Assembly (NCBI GenBank): GCA_037349315.1
Contig: JBAIAC010000001.1
Span: 39,618,001-39,682,000 of the forward strand
Reading direction: 5' to 3'
From: Chelydra serpentina
Taxonomy: Eukaryota; Chordata; Testudines; Chelydridae
DNA length: 64,000 nucleotides
Position 1 is the stretch's first letter; every line of letters begins with the position of its first letter. Positions 46,205-57,205 of the stretch are shown in pieces. Under the pieces are notes generated by a model, which made no database searches, was not told where the DNA came from, and saw only the letters and a program-made list of their open reading frames with translations. Both the position numbers and the translations under genes were made by a program.

Positions 46205-46800
46205 TGGAATGCTGTGGCCAAAATGGCTAATGCAGTTCTTGAATGTATAAACAAGGGAATATTGAGTAGGAGTAGGGCGGTCATATTACCTTTAGATTTG
46301 GCAGTGGTGTGACCACTACTGGAATACTGTGTCCAGTTCTGCTATTGAAAACTTGAGAGGGTTCAGAGAAGAGCTGCAAGAATGATTAAGGGATTGGAAA
46401 ACTTGCTTATAGTGACAAACTCAAGGAATTGATTCTGTTTAGCTTATCAAAGAAAAAGGTAAGGGATTACTTGATCACAGTCTATAAATAACTACATGGG
46501 GAACAGAAATCTGATAATACCTTTTCAGTCTAGCAGACAAGCATATAATAAGATCCAACAGCTGCAAGCTGAACTTAATTTAGGTTAGAAATCATGTGAA
46601 AATGTTTAATAGTGAGGGTAATTAGCCATTGGAGCAATTTGCCAAAGGGTTGTGGTAGATTTGCCATCACTGGAAATTTTAAAATCAAGTTTGAATGTTT
46701 TTCAGGGAAAATTAATCCTGGGATATTATGCAGGAGGTCAGACAAGATGATCACAATGGTCTCTTCTGACCTTGTAATGTATGAATCTATATAAGGTCCA
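46205..46800 (+). pseudogene. truncated older CR1 copy
   Basis: The sequence follows the last part of CR1 ORF2 and its 3' end: 'aatggctaatgcagttcttg', then 'ggaatactgtgtccagttct', 'agaagagctgcaagaatgat', and near the end 'gtcagacaagatgatcacaa' and 'ctgaccttgtaatgtatga'. It aligns in order with the intact CR1 at 41.5-42.1 kb but is much diverged, with many stops. It is a separate, older CR1 subfamily. Confidence 0.88.
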
Positions 46801-47439
46801 CTAGTTAAGTATGGTTCTGGCCCACTCCCTTTTTTATATAGCAGCAGCCCATAACAGAGGTTGCTACATGCCCTCTTTCTCTCTGTTTCTGGGTCTGTCT
46901 CTTCAGCACAATGAGCCTTGGTGTCTATACAAGCAGCTAAAAACAAGGCAGTCAGCCCACACTTTGTACACCACCTGGAACCTGTAGGCAACAGTTTAAC
47001 AACCAGTGAGTAGAAGTTTTCAGAAGATCTTCAATCGTCAATTTGTTCTTCAAATCATGCTAGCCTTAGAATAGCTGATAGAATTATTATAGTCATACAC
47101 CATATCCCTACTGTAATTGCCTCTCATATCCTATAGGAATAATTTCAGTGTACATAAAACAGCTTTATTGTAGCAGTTGAGGAGTTAATGTACTGGGTTT
47201 TGGAGTTTCCAAAGTAAGTACCTATTTATTTTAAGCATAAACAGCAGTGGCTATGGTGTGTGTCGGTTTGAAGAAAAGGTTGTGTTCATCACTGTTTGTA
47301 ATCTATTAGGACAAAAACAGCATTGCCACTCGGCCTGCAATTTTACTTTTTTTGTCTGCAGGCCACACTTTGCAATATGGAAGGAATCAGGAAGCTGTTT
47401 GCACCAGATGGCCATTCTGATCTCTACTTCTGTTTCTAG
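46801..47439. other. unassigned sequence
   Basis: No gene or repeat was recognised between the CR1 fragment and LINE copy B. Confidence 0.4.
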
Positions 47440-47446
47440 TGACTAT

Positions 47447-48297
47447 TTATATAGCACGTGCATAGTCGTCTAGCCAAGCGATGGCATCTTCAGTGGCGTG
47501 ATGCAGTTCTTCTAGGCCACCGCTGAACCGAGTCAGCAGGCATTCATCGACAAGGTGCGTCACCGTTTGTGTTGCACCACCGCTGCACAAAGGGCTGTCA
47601 TGAAAGCCCCAGCAATACTGGTTGGCTGCACAGAGACCTGGCTTGGTCCAGAACCTGTTCAACAGGGACCATTGGCAATGGGGCAGGTCAAAACCAGGTG
47701 GGCAAATTGTGGGGTCGGCGACAAGGGACTGGTTGGGGATTATAACAGATATCCATTCCTCTCGCCAGAGTGTTTCCACCCTAACATCCTGGCATGGCGG
47801 ATAAGACCATAATGGGCGACGTGACAGAAAACATGCAGCTGGTGGTTTAAAAAGGTCATTGTGCAGCACAGGCTTGAGTTGGCGCATACTTTCTCCAGTA
47901 ACTTGCCAGTGGCAACCTCCCATCTGGTATAAGGAGGAGAAATATTGCTCAGAACTGGGAGTGGAGTTGGACGCAGGGTGTCGGAGATGATACGCATGGC
48001 AGCATGTAAATGCGTATTCACCAGTTTGGTGTGTAACGATCAACCCCAAACTGGGGCACAGTATGAACTTTCTGATATCTTCCTGCTATTGAACAGCCTG
48101 AAGTCTATTTCCTTGGCTAGTCTGGGATTGTGGCCATGTTTGTACCTGTGGGTGTCATGCTTCCCTGCAGCTCCCCCACTCCTTTCTAATTTCAACCCAC
48201 AGGAACCAATTGTATCCCCAAGATTTTCATACAGGGGATGGCAGAGACAGGAGTGTGCATGGGGATGAGTGTAAGATTTGTGGGCAACCCACACCAC
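47447..48297 (-). pseudogene. decayed LINE ORF2 end, copy B
   Basis: On the minus strand the motifs run SESSYCAPVWG (about 48.04-48.08 kb), HAAMRIISDTLRPTPLPVLS (about 47.93-48.00 kb, another frame), then LWREEWISVIIPNQSLVADPT, PPGFDLPHCQWSLLNRF, and a cysteine-bearing end with THLVDECLLTRFSGG and HHATEDAIAWLDDYARAI (to 47447). This is the C-terminal third of a non-LTR retrotransposon ORF2. The last 110 or so codons are open in one frame, so this copy is better kept than copy A at 27.8-28.2 kb, with frameshifts upstream. I cannot fix the clade; the Jockey/I-like groups are candidates. Confidence 0.7.
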
Positions 48298-49396
48298 CCC
48301 TAACCAGGGCTGTGTTACCTTTCTACAGTTCCCTTACTCTGTGATTCTAAGAGGCCAGATGGTGTGGTGTGGTGAGGGAACTCAGGATACAAGAACCATC
48401 ATGGAGGTACAGGACCTCTTCACAGATTGCCCTGTGTTACCTGTCATCTCTGAGTTCTTGGGGAACCAGGGCACAGTATCCAGCCTGTCTGACTCATGAA
48501 GGATCCCCCTCCCCCCAGCTTCTGCTTGAACCAAAACTGATCAGAAGAAAGACTTACAAAAAACAATGAAAAGGCGGTGGGAGACACACCTAAACCCCTC
48601 CAGACAAGGGTGACAGGATTAAGGCAACTCCCCTAGCCTCATTTGCATTGAAGATGGGACAGGGAGGCATCTCCATTAGCATACATAATGGAGAACAGAG
48701 ATTCCAAGGCAAGAACTGCACCGAACTCTGGGACCAGAAAAGCAGGGAAGCACTGCATGATGGGGGATCTCTGCTCCAGATGTTAATGAACCCACGCCTG
48801 CACACACCCAGCTCAGCAGTTTTCAGACCGATTCTAGTAATAAATCGTTTACTGGTATCCAAAATGCTGAAGCTGCCTAACTGCATTGTGAGATCCCTCG
48901 AAGTAACACTGCCAATAGCCAGGAATGATCAGCTCCTATTGTCTAGCCTGAACAAAACAACTTTGGTATACTTCCTTGAGCCATCAGTTTACCCACAAAC
49001 AAATCTAGTGTTCTCCCTTGAACCATTGTTGTTTTCCTACAAAAACCCCTACCCACACTCAAGTAAGTGCTCTGACGCCTGGTTCCAAAATCTGCATCTG
49101 TTCCATTGGGACTTCATCTTCTCCTAACTGATCGTACTGGGGGCTCTGCCTGTCTTTAGCACTCTGGCCCCTCAGCTACCACCTTCACCTGAGAACCCCA
49201 ACGAGTTCAAGCTTCACAGAGAGGTGAGAACCCAACTCTCTCTCTCTCTGTTTTTTTTTTCTACTCTAGGTAAAGCTTTCTAACCCTGACTTGTGTGATC
49301 AGGTGTATTTTTCTAAACCTGACTTCTGTAATCAAATTTAAGCTAGATTTATTATTGTAACTGTTCTGTTCAGCTCTCCTTGTATGGTTATTACTG
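48298..49396. repeat. long noncoding repeat-like block before the gypsy element
   Basis: From about 48560 the block has a uniform composition, a possible poly-A signal (AATAAA near 48839), a pyrimidine-rich tract at about 49228-49262 and a run of related phrases ('ctaaccctgacttgtgtgat', 'ctaaacctgacttctgtaat'). I take it for a repeat, possibly an LTR or leader, but cannot show that it belongs to the gypsy element that follows. Confidence 0.35.
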
Positions 49397-49887
49397 TAGT
49401 GAGGAGCCATGGCCTCCCACCCTATCAGAAGGGGAGAGACCCGAAATCACCCCCTAGCGGGCAGAACCAGGCCACCTGTGGCTGCCCCGCCAGAAGCAGA
49501 GGGGCGGGGCAGGAAGTGGGACTACAAAAGGCCAGCCTCCTAGCTCAGTAGGGGGAGATCTGCCAGAGGAACAGGACGTGTCTTCCTTGTTGCCGGAGCT
49601 CGGAGATGAAGGAGATGGCTGCCCGACCAGTTGAGTTACCTGAATTGCTGGAGACCAGCAAAGCTGACAAACTGCCAGGGCTGCCATTGGCTGTTTACCC
49701 AGGGGAGACTGAGGACGACCCCGGAACCCAGGTACCCCAAGCTGGGGAGGGTAGGAAGGAACCCAGGGACGCTGAATAGGATTCGACTGTGGAACTATTG
49801 TGAACTGGCCAGCGTGTTGTGGGCAGATGCCTGCTGACCTAGTGGCGAACTACCCTCACCCCACCTATCTGGCTCACAAAGATAAGT

Positions 49888-50530
49888 CCTGAAGATGACC
49901 CAGAGGCATTCTTGGTTACATTTGAGCGGGTTGCCTTGGCTGCCGCATGTACCCCCGAACAATGGGCCATACTCCTAGCCCCGTAGTTGACAGGGGCTGC
50001 CCAGGACGCCTACCGTGGCCTTCCTAATGGGGCCTGAGACAACCGGGCAGTTAAGGCTGCTATCTTGGATGCTCTGGATGTAACACTCGAAACCTTCCAG
50101 TGTAGGTTTTGGGGGAAGACTTATCTGCTGGGGGCGCGACCCCATGTCGTTGCCCAGGAGCTTAAGGATGCCTGCTGGCTCCAACCGGAGTGACATATGA
50201 CCATCGAACTGGCCGAACAAGTGATAGTGGAACAATTTATCCACATCCTCCCACCCCGAGGGAGGGTGTGGGTCCTGTGGCATTGGCCTACAACTCTGAA
50301 GGCAGCAGTTGGACTCATGGAGGACTTTTTAGCGGCCGAGACCTTGGTAACCCCCGGACCGCCAGGCCTGGGGTGGATCCCCGTGCCAGATGCGGGAAAG
50401 AACTCCGAGTCTCCAGCGATACCCTGCCCACCCCTAGGCTACAAAAACAGCCAACGTGGTGGAGGTCCCCCGGGTTCGACCCCAAAGCCCCCTGGGCCTA
50501 TGATGAGCTGTGACAGCAGGTGAAGGACTC
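49888..50530 (+). pseudogene. Gmr1-like gag with SCAN-like domain
   Basis: The frame from 49888 reads PEDDPEAFLVTFERVALAA and is broken by TAG 49984-49986, TGA 50035-50037 and TGA 50191-50193. The part after about 50150 reads AQELKDACWLQPE, then [20 protein letters not shown] and [13 protein letters not shown]. This follows the SCAN domain pattern (leucine-rich helices, VLEQF, ILP, W-V, EAV-LLED). SCAN domains of vertebrate zinc-finger proteins are held to derive from Gmr1-like gag capsid sequence, and this relic shows that relation. Gag would form the particle that packages element RNA. Confidence 0.78.
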
Positions 50531-50562
50531 CTCCGAGAGAGAACCCAGATTGTCCACTGAGT

Positions 50563-51000
50563 TTGGAGGACCGACCGGGTCCCTTTGCGATTTGCCCCTG
50601 CTTCAGGTGTGGCCAGTTACGGCACCTCCAGAGGCAGTGTCCCACCATGGACTGTTCCTTCGATGAGGTCTATGCTGGGGATACCCGGGCCTTCCAATAT
50701 TCCAGTCCCAAAGTGACTGTCCCGGCTAACCTCAGAGGAAGGCAGGTAGAGGCCCTTGTGGATTCAGGGTGTAGCCTAATGATGGTGTGGGAAAACCTCA
50801 CCCCAGCTGATCGCTTGACCTGCTAGCCCATACGACTCCGCTGTGTACACGGGGATGTGAAGGTGTACCCCAGTGCTCACCTGACCCTCACAATTGAGGG
50901 AGTAACCCGACAAATGACAGTGGGAGTCGCCCTGAACCTTCCCTATCCCGTCATCCTTGGGAGACACTGGCCGGAGTTCTGCCGGGTCCTGAAGGCAGCA
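50563..51000 (+). pseudogene. Gmr1-like zinc knuckle and aspartic protease
   Basis: A CCHC knuckle, CFRCGQLRHLQRQC, lies at about 50599-50640 with the canonical spacing C-x2-C-x4-H-x4-C. It is followed by the protease flap region with the catalytic LVDSGCS (about 50755-50775). A TAG at 50824-50826 interrupts the frame. It resumes with VYPSAHLTLTIEG and ends in PVILGRHWPEF, the usual end of the gypsy protease domain. The protease would cleave the polyprotein. Confidence 0.75.
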
Positions 51001-51199
51001 TCCCTCCAGACTGGGCCGGAGAGGCTGGGGTTGGAAGGAGACCCCCTTGAGGGTGACAAGGAAGAACAACCCCCCCGGGGACCCTCTAAACCCACCTGAG
51101 GGAGGGCCGACCAACCCTCCAGATGAACCCTGAGTTGTGCCTGAGGGTATTGGACCCCTCTGGGGTGTAGAGGGGGACTTTTGTCAAGACCAAAAAGAG

Positions 51200-52420
51200 G
51201 ACCTAATTTTAAGTCTATGACCAGGTGGCATGTGTCAACGGTGTCACTACATACCCCCAGCGCGTGACTCAGTGGCTCTGGTTTGAACTTAAGGGTGAGC
51301 GTCTCTACCAGGTTTACCAGGACCCTCATAGCCGTGAAACCCGCTCCCAACTGGTGGAACCATGCTGTCACTGGCAGACCGTGTTGAGGATGGCCCACAA
51401 TATCCCCACCACAGGCCATATGGCCAAGAGAAAACCCTGGCTCAAATACTAGCCAGATTTGACTGGCCATCAGTACACCAGGATGCCAAGAACTTCTGTA
51501 CATCCCGCCCCGAATGCCAGCGGGCCACATTGGCCAGAGTCCTGAAAGCACCCCTGGTGCCTGTGCCAGTGGTGGGGCCTCCTTTTGAAAGGATCGCTAT
51601 GGATCTAATTGGACCCCTCGTGAGGAGCACCGCAGGCTTTCGGTACATCTTAGTTGTCATGGACTATGCCACTCGCTTCCCCGAGGCCATCCCCATGAGG
51701 TCCATCACCGCCCAGAGTATCGCGGCAGAACTTCTAAAAATCTTTGCTTGGGTGGGCTTACCAAGGGAAATACTAACTGATCAGGGAACAAACTTCACTT
51801 CCTGGCTGCTCCGTGAAGTTTGTCACCTGTTAGGGATCTGGAAGTTGCAAACCTCAATTTACCATCCTCAAACCCATAGCCTTGTGAAACGATTCAATTG
51901 GACATTAAAGGGGATGATGCAAAAATTCCCCCCAGAAGAGTTGCGTCAATGGGACCTACTCCTCCCACCATTGCTACTGGCAATTCAAGAGGTACCACAA
52001 GCTTCCACTCAATTCTCCCCATTTGAGTTACTGTATGGATGCAGGGGCTATTGGACCTCATGCAGGAGACTTGGGAACAGAGCCCCTCACCAACCCAGGG
52101 GCTCCTGCAATACATGATGCGATTGCACGGAAACCTGAGACGGGTCGGTAATCTATCCAAGGAGAACCTGCAGGCTGGTCAGGGAGCCCAAGCCTACAAC
52201 TGAGGAGCCCCAGCCTGAACCTTCGCATCCGGGGATCAGATCCTGGTATTACTCCCCTCAGAGGAGTCCAAGCTATTAGCCCAATGGCAAGACCCCTACG
52301 AAGTCCTTCACCAAGTTGGGTCTGTCAACTACAAGATACACCAACTGGGGTGGTGGAAGAAGCACCAGATTTACCATGTCAATCTCTTAAAGGCCTGGCA
52401 TGATCAGGAGAGTCTGTTGA
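51200..52420 (+). pseudogene. Gmr1-like integrase, two key residues lost
   Basis: The zinc domain starts in one frame (RMAHNIPTTGH) and passes near 51430 to the frame open from 51362 to 52117. The second pair of zinc ligands reads CTSRPEC: the expected second cysteine is arginine (51506-51508). The core has MDLIGP and LTDQGTNF with both aspartates. The catalytic glutamate is lysine (VKRFN, codon 51887-51889). The C-terminal part (about 52230-52420) has LLAQWQDPYEVLHQVG and HVNLLKAW, the GPY/F-type module. Integrase joins element DNA to the chromosome. It stands upstream of reverse transcriptase here. Confidence 0.85.
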
Positions 52421-52619
52421 TAACCCCGTATCCACTGGACCCTGAGCTAGGACCTCAGGCCCATATTGTGACGGGGTGAGAGGAGCCTCTACTTAGCAAA
52501 TCTCTCAACCCCGAGCAAATAGAACAGACCAGATGCTTGCTGGAAGCCTTCCCCAAAACGTTCACGGCTGTGCCAGGGCAGACATAACATGTCCAATACA
52601 CCATCCGCACCCCACCGGG

Positions 52620-53160
52620 GGAGGTAGTACTGGAGACCACCCGACCCCTCCCTCAGCAACTGCGGCAGGCAGTGGAGCAAGAAGTACAAGCCATGTTGGA
52701 ACTAGGGGTCATAGAACCCTCCCAGAGTGAGTGGCGGAGTCCTATCATCCTGGTTCCTGAGCCAGATGGGACCCAACGATTTTGTATTGATTTTCGGAAA
52801 GTTAACGCTATTTCTAAGTTTGATGCATACCCAATGCCCTGAGTTGATGAGCTCCTGGACCAATTGGGTGACGCCGGCTATATGCCCACCCTGGATCTTA
52901 CAAAAGGATACTGGCAGATCCCTCTGGAAGCCAACTTGAAGGAGAAAACCACATTCGCTACACCCAGCGGGCTCTACCAATTTATCCGCATGCCTTTCGG
53001 ACTTCATGGGGCCCCCATGACATGCCAATGGTTAATGGACTGCCTTCTTCAACCACACCTCAAATATGCCACCGCCTATTTGGACGATGTGGTGATTTAC
53101 AGCCAACACTGGGAAGAACACCTAAACTGAGTGGCAGCCGTCTTGAGGTCCCTTCAGGGG
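52620..53160 (+). pseudogene. Gmr1-like reverse transcriptase
   Basis: The domain reads VEQEVQAMLELGVIEPSQS, SPIILVPEPDGTQRFCIDFR, a TGA at 52840-52842, then TLDLTKGYWQIPLE, MPFGLHGAPMTCQ and the catalytic AYLDDVVIYS at about 53071-53100. All aspartates of the active site are present. A second stop occurs after HWEEHLN (about 53128). It lies downstream of integrase, the feature that separates Gmr1-like from other gypsy elements. Confidence 0.85.
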
Positions 53161-53229
53161 AAGGTATGGCCTCTGGTTGGGAAGGTCCAGGCAATCCAAA
53201 AATCAGTCTGCTCCGACTACAAAGAAGCA

Positions 53230-53558
53230 AGTAAGGCAGTTATTGGGACTGGTAGGCTATTATCACCGCTTCATCCCCAACTTCACCTCCATTGCTGTCC
53301 CCTTGACCGAGCTCTTAACAAAGAGCCAGCCGCAACATATCAACTGGTCCACGGAGTGCACCCAAACCCTTCAGACATTGAAGGACCACCTTTGTGATGA
53401 ACCAATTTTATATAGCCTAGACTTCGACCGAAAGTTTGTGGTCCAGACTGATGCTTTGGTCATGGAACTTGGGGCTGACCTCTCCCAGACCTTTGACAGT
53501 GAGGAACATCCCATACTATACATCAGCCGCAAATTTCCCCCCAGGAACAGAACTACTC
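53230..53558 (+). pseudogene. Gmr1-like RNase H, cut short
   Basis: After the connection (LLGLVGYYHRFIPNFTSIAV, from about 53238) the RNase H domain begins KFVVQTDALVMELGADLSQ with its first catalytic aspartate and reaches HPILYISRKFPP. The element stops at about 53555-53558, roughly a third into the domain. The next bases are a CR1-type tail. The rest of RNase H and any 3' LTR are absent. Confidence 0.75.
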
Positions 53559-53591
53559 CAGTACGGCCTCTCTTATGTTCTTATGTTCTTA
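53559..53591 (+). repeat. CR1-type 3' tail fused to the gypsy element
   Basis: AGTACGGCCTCTCTTATGTT followed by CTTATGTTCTTA matches the end of the CR1 subfamily that terminates in 'cagtatggccgttcttatg' with 8-base repeats TTCTTATG. Only about 33 bases are present, directly after truncated RNase H sequence. Confidence 0.6.
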
Positions 53592-54129
53592 ACTTGGCAT
53601 TAGGTTTTGGTGTATAGTTTTTATAAAGTTCATAAGAGGGACCCCTCTGTTTAAATCCATGTAAAATATGCGCAACACCAATTTCTAGCCATCAGAGATT
53701 TATCTCCTTCCCCATTGTTAGAATTTTAAACATAAATACTAAAGAATAAAAAAAATCAGAATTCTGAAATTCTTATCAAGTAATATCTCCAATTTTTAAA
53801 CACAAGAATTGAAAGCAATTAGAGTAGGGTTTCATGTAAACAAAAGAACTTACATAAAATTGTAGGTTCATCATCAGCAAAATTCAAGTGAATATAAGCT
53901 TTAATACTCTAAATGCATTTTTAAAAGTTCATTTCATGTTAATCTAGTTGTGTATCTAACCTACAACAGCAGGCAGAATACAGTTTTTGATGTGATATGC
54001 AAGGACATTTTTTATTGTAAATTTAATGATTATCAAAAAATCAAAATTATACATTCTTTGAAATGTTCCTTTTAAATTCATATTCTACATCTCATTTGAT
54101 TGTTATCAAATTTGATCATAAATGGTATG
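53592..54129. other. AT-rich spacer without recognised gene
   Basis: Ordinary AT-rich sequence between the gypsy/CR1 junction and the RTE element. No feature was recognised. Confidence 0.5.
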
Positions 54130-57100
54130 GACTATCCAATCCAGGGAGGAGGGTTGCTCTCTCAGAGGAAAGAGCACTTTTCCTTCTCCTTAGAGGTTGA
54201 AGGCTAGCTAAGCTTGAGGAGGTATGCATGCCTGCCCACCTAGCCAGTGGGATGGCTTGAAGTTAATGGCTAAAACAACACGACTAAATGCACGTTCTAC
54301 GGTGGCGGAGCGGAAATTGATCGACAAGAGGTTGCTAAAAAATGTCAGGTGCTAGGCCAACATGTAAAAGGACAATCCTCGCTGTGTGTACTTACAATTG
54401 TAGGTCACTGGCAAAGGAGGAAACTTTAAACCATCTGATGGAGGAGAAGAAAAGGATAAAATGCGATATTCTCGGTGTCTGCGAAACCCGACGAAAGAAG
54501 GAGTTGGAAGTCAACTGGAAGGATGGAAGTGCTGTGAGGCTCGGAAAGGGAGATGGCGCAAGAAATGTTGGAGGAGTTGGATTTATCATCAATAAAGATT
54601 GGTCTTCGAAAGTCATATCATGCCAGTCATATCATGCCATATCATCACGTATCGGTGAGCTGCATCTTCAGATGGAGTCAAAAGCTACCCTCAAGGTCAT
54701 CCATGCCTACGCTCCCACAAGTGCAAGTGAGGACGAAGAAGTGGAAGAATTCTACCGAGAGCTTGAAAGAGCTCTCGCGCAAAAGTCCACTTACACTGTC
54801 ACGATGGGAGATTTCAATGCCAAGGTCGGGCGAGGGAAAGCTGGCGAAAAGTTCATAGGGAGATACGGCAGTGGTGAAAGGAATGAAAGAGGAGAGAGGC
54901 TGGTGGCGATGGCAGAAATGAAAGAACTGTACGTGGCAAACACCTAGTACAAAAAGAAGATCTCAAGAAGGTGTACATGGATCGCACCAAACGCGAAGAG
55001 TAAGAATGAAATCGACTATATTTTAGTCAATAAAAGGCGCATCGTTCAAGACGTCTCTGTGGTGCAGCCATTCAACACCGGCAGTGACCATCGCCTGCTT
55101 AGAGCGAAGTTGATTTTCGACGAAGCAGTGGAAAAGAAGGTGTTACAGATGGCAAACAGGAAACAGCAGCCGAAGACATTTGATGAAGCAAAGCTGAAAA
55201 AAGCGATTTCTGGGTCTGACTGGAGCCAGATGGAAAAGTGTGATGAGGACTATAGAATCTTTGCTGACAAGTTGAGATGTTGCATAAAAGCAGTTGAAAT
55301 TAAAAAGCTGAAGAAGGCGAAGGGAAGAATCTCGATGGAAACGAAAAGCTTGTTGGAGAAGCGGAGAAACATGAAAAGGAGCTCGGATAACAACCTCGAG
55401 TACTCCATTCTGTGCAAGCTTATATGGCGAAAACTGAAGGATGACTTCGAGAACTTCCAGAAAGAAAAGCTCCTTAAAACAGGTGAATCACGCAAGAGCC
55501 TCAGGACATGCAAGCAGGAATTGACGCAGTATAGATTGAGCGTAACAGCATTGAAGAACAAGGATGGAGAGACAGTAATCGACAGAGCAGGGATGGAGGA
55601 GGTCTGCAAGGACTTCTATACAGAACTGTTCAAATCAAGAATCAACGTCCCCCTCCCAACCCTCGAAGAGTCAGAAGAACGCGTCCCCCCAATAATTGTC
55701 AGCGAAGTCCGAAGCGCAACTCACCAGATGAAGAAGGGAAAAGCTCCAGGCAAAGATGGAATAACATCAGAAATGATTTATGCAGGAGGCGAAAAACTTT
55801 GGAAGGCCCTCGCTTTAAGATTCAGTCGATATCTTGAAGAAGGAAAAATACCATCAAGCTGGAAGGAGTCGAATACCATCTTGCTGCACAAGAAGGGTGA
55901 TCGAGAAAATCTTAACAACTACCGCCCTATGTGCCTGCTCTCTCACACCTACAAGGTCTTCACAAAGGTGATAACGAATCGACTTTCGCAGAGTCTGGAT
56001 GAACAACAGCCAAGAGAGCAGGCAGGGTTTCGAAGAAATTTCAGTACAATCGACCATATATTTACCCTTAGCCAGCTCCTAGAAAGAGCGAGGGAATACA
56101 AACTCCCGCTGTGCATTGCTTTTGTCGACTATGAAAAGGCCTTCGATAGCGTTGAGTTTAACGCAATATTAAAGGCGCTCGCAGAGCAGGACATTAACAC
56201 GCAGTACATTCGTTTGTTGAAGGAAGCGAATACTGGATGTACAACAGACATTAATCTCCTTGAAACTCCCCTCCGCATCCCAATCAAGAAAGGCGTAAAG
56301 CAAGGAGATACAATTTCACCGAAACTATTCATCACCTGCCTCGAAATGGTTATGAACAAGATCAATTGGAGGAGTGGTGTCAACATAAATGGAGAGAGAT
56401 TATCTCATCTCAGATTTGCAGGCGACATTGTACTAATTGCCAAAAGCACCAACCAACTGCAGAGCATGCTACGAAGACTCGACAAGAAAAGTAGTCAGGT
56501 CGGCCTGAAAATGAACTGCTGCAAAACGAAATATATGCGATCAGACGTCTTACGAAAAGCCCGAATAACGGTAACAGGAGAAGACATCGAAGAAGTGGAA
56601 CAGTACATATATTTGGGCCAAGAAGTTAATATGCACCAAGACCTGAACGGAGAACTCTCGCGAAGGATTCGGGCAGGATGGTGTGCGTTTAATTCCATCA
56701 AGGACATCCTCAAAGGAAAAATTGACAAGACCACACGTAAAAATATTTTCAATTCAGCAGTGCTGCCAGCCATGCTGTATGGCAGTGAAACGTGGGCACT
56801 GACGAAGAGAGAAGAGCAATGGCTGTTGGTAGCTGAAAGGGCAATGGAACGAGCTATGTTGGGAATCTCTTTTCTGGATCGTATACCAAATGAAATCATC
56901 AGAGAATGCAGCGGTGTGAAAGATATTGTCGTGGAAAGCAGACATAACAAGATGCGATGGGCGGGCCACACAGCACGGCTCACAGATAACAGATGGACCG
57001 CAATCATTGCTGAGTGGTACCCGCGAGAACAGAAAAGACCCCCCGGTCGGCCTCCAAGAAGATGGGAAGATGACATCGTTAAACGTTTCGGACGAACATG

Positions 57101-57205
57101 GAGAAGAAAGGCAAGAGTGCGAGAAGAATGGCAGACGTGTTGTGATCGGGGCAGTCTTAACAACAGCTGAAGTCCGATTGATACAGGTGATCCAGGTGAT
57201 GGTAT
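54130..57205 (+). mobile_element. RTE-clade LINE, near full length
   Basis: A leader of about 200 bases precedes one long reading frame (54342-57170), then a very short 3' end with a direct repeat (CAGGTGATC and CAGGTGATG near 57185-57200). A single ORF with endonuclease and reverse transcriptase and a tiny 3' region is the layout of RTE elements. Its sequence is far less decayed than the other old LINEs here. Boundaries are approximate. Confidence 0.82.
54342..57170 (+). pseudogene. RTE ORF: endonuclease and reverse transcriptase, one stop, active site changed
   Basis: The frame has 942 codons from ATG 54342. The endonuclease shows CTYNCRSL, GVCETRR, HAYAPTS, MGDFNAKVG, NEIDYIL and GSDHRLL, all expected residues. 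TAG at 54945-54947 (codon 202, VANT-stop-YKKK) stands where tryptophan is likely, a single G-to-A change. The reverse transcriptase has NNYRPMCLLSHTYKVFTKV, FVDYEKAFDSVEFNAI and GVKQGDTISPKLF. The catalytic block reads LRFAGDIVL: the first aspartate of FADD is glycine (GGC, 56421-56423, residue 694). The C-terminus has YGSETWALTKREEQWL, MRWAGHTARLTDNRW and KRPPGRPPRRWEDD. Apart from these two lesions the frame is open, so the copy died recently or was inserted from an already damaged template. Confidence 0.9.

Larger units (their letters stand above)
49397..53558 (+). mobile_element. Gmr1-like Ty3/gypsy retrotransposon, decayed
   Basis: Domains appear in the order gag with SCAN-like region, CCHC knuckle, protease, integrase, reverse transcriptase, RNase H. 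Integrase before reverse transcriptase is the Ty1/copia-like order described for Gmr1-like gypsy elements of deuterostomes; ordinary gypsy elements have the reverse. No LTR pair could be identified. The 3' part ends inside RNase H and abuts a CR1-type tail. Stops and frameshifts occur throughout, and two integrase residues are lost. It is inactive. Confidence 0.82.

Noticed and set aside
49454..51551. Minus-strand frames of up to 202 codons under the gypsy element
   Set aside because: They are antisense shadows of gag and protease; the plus strand carries the recognisable motifs.
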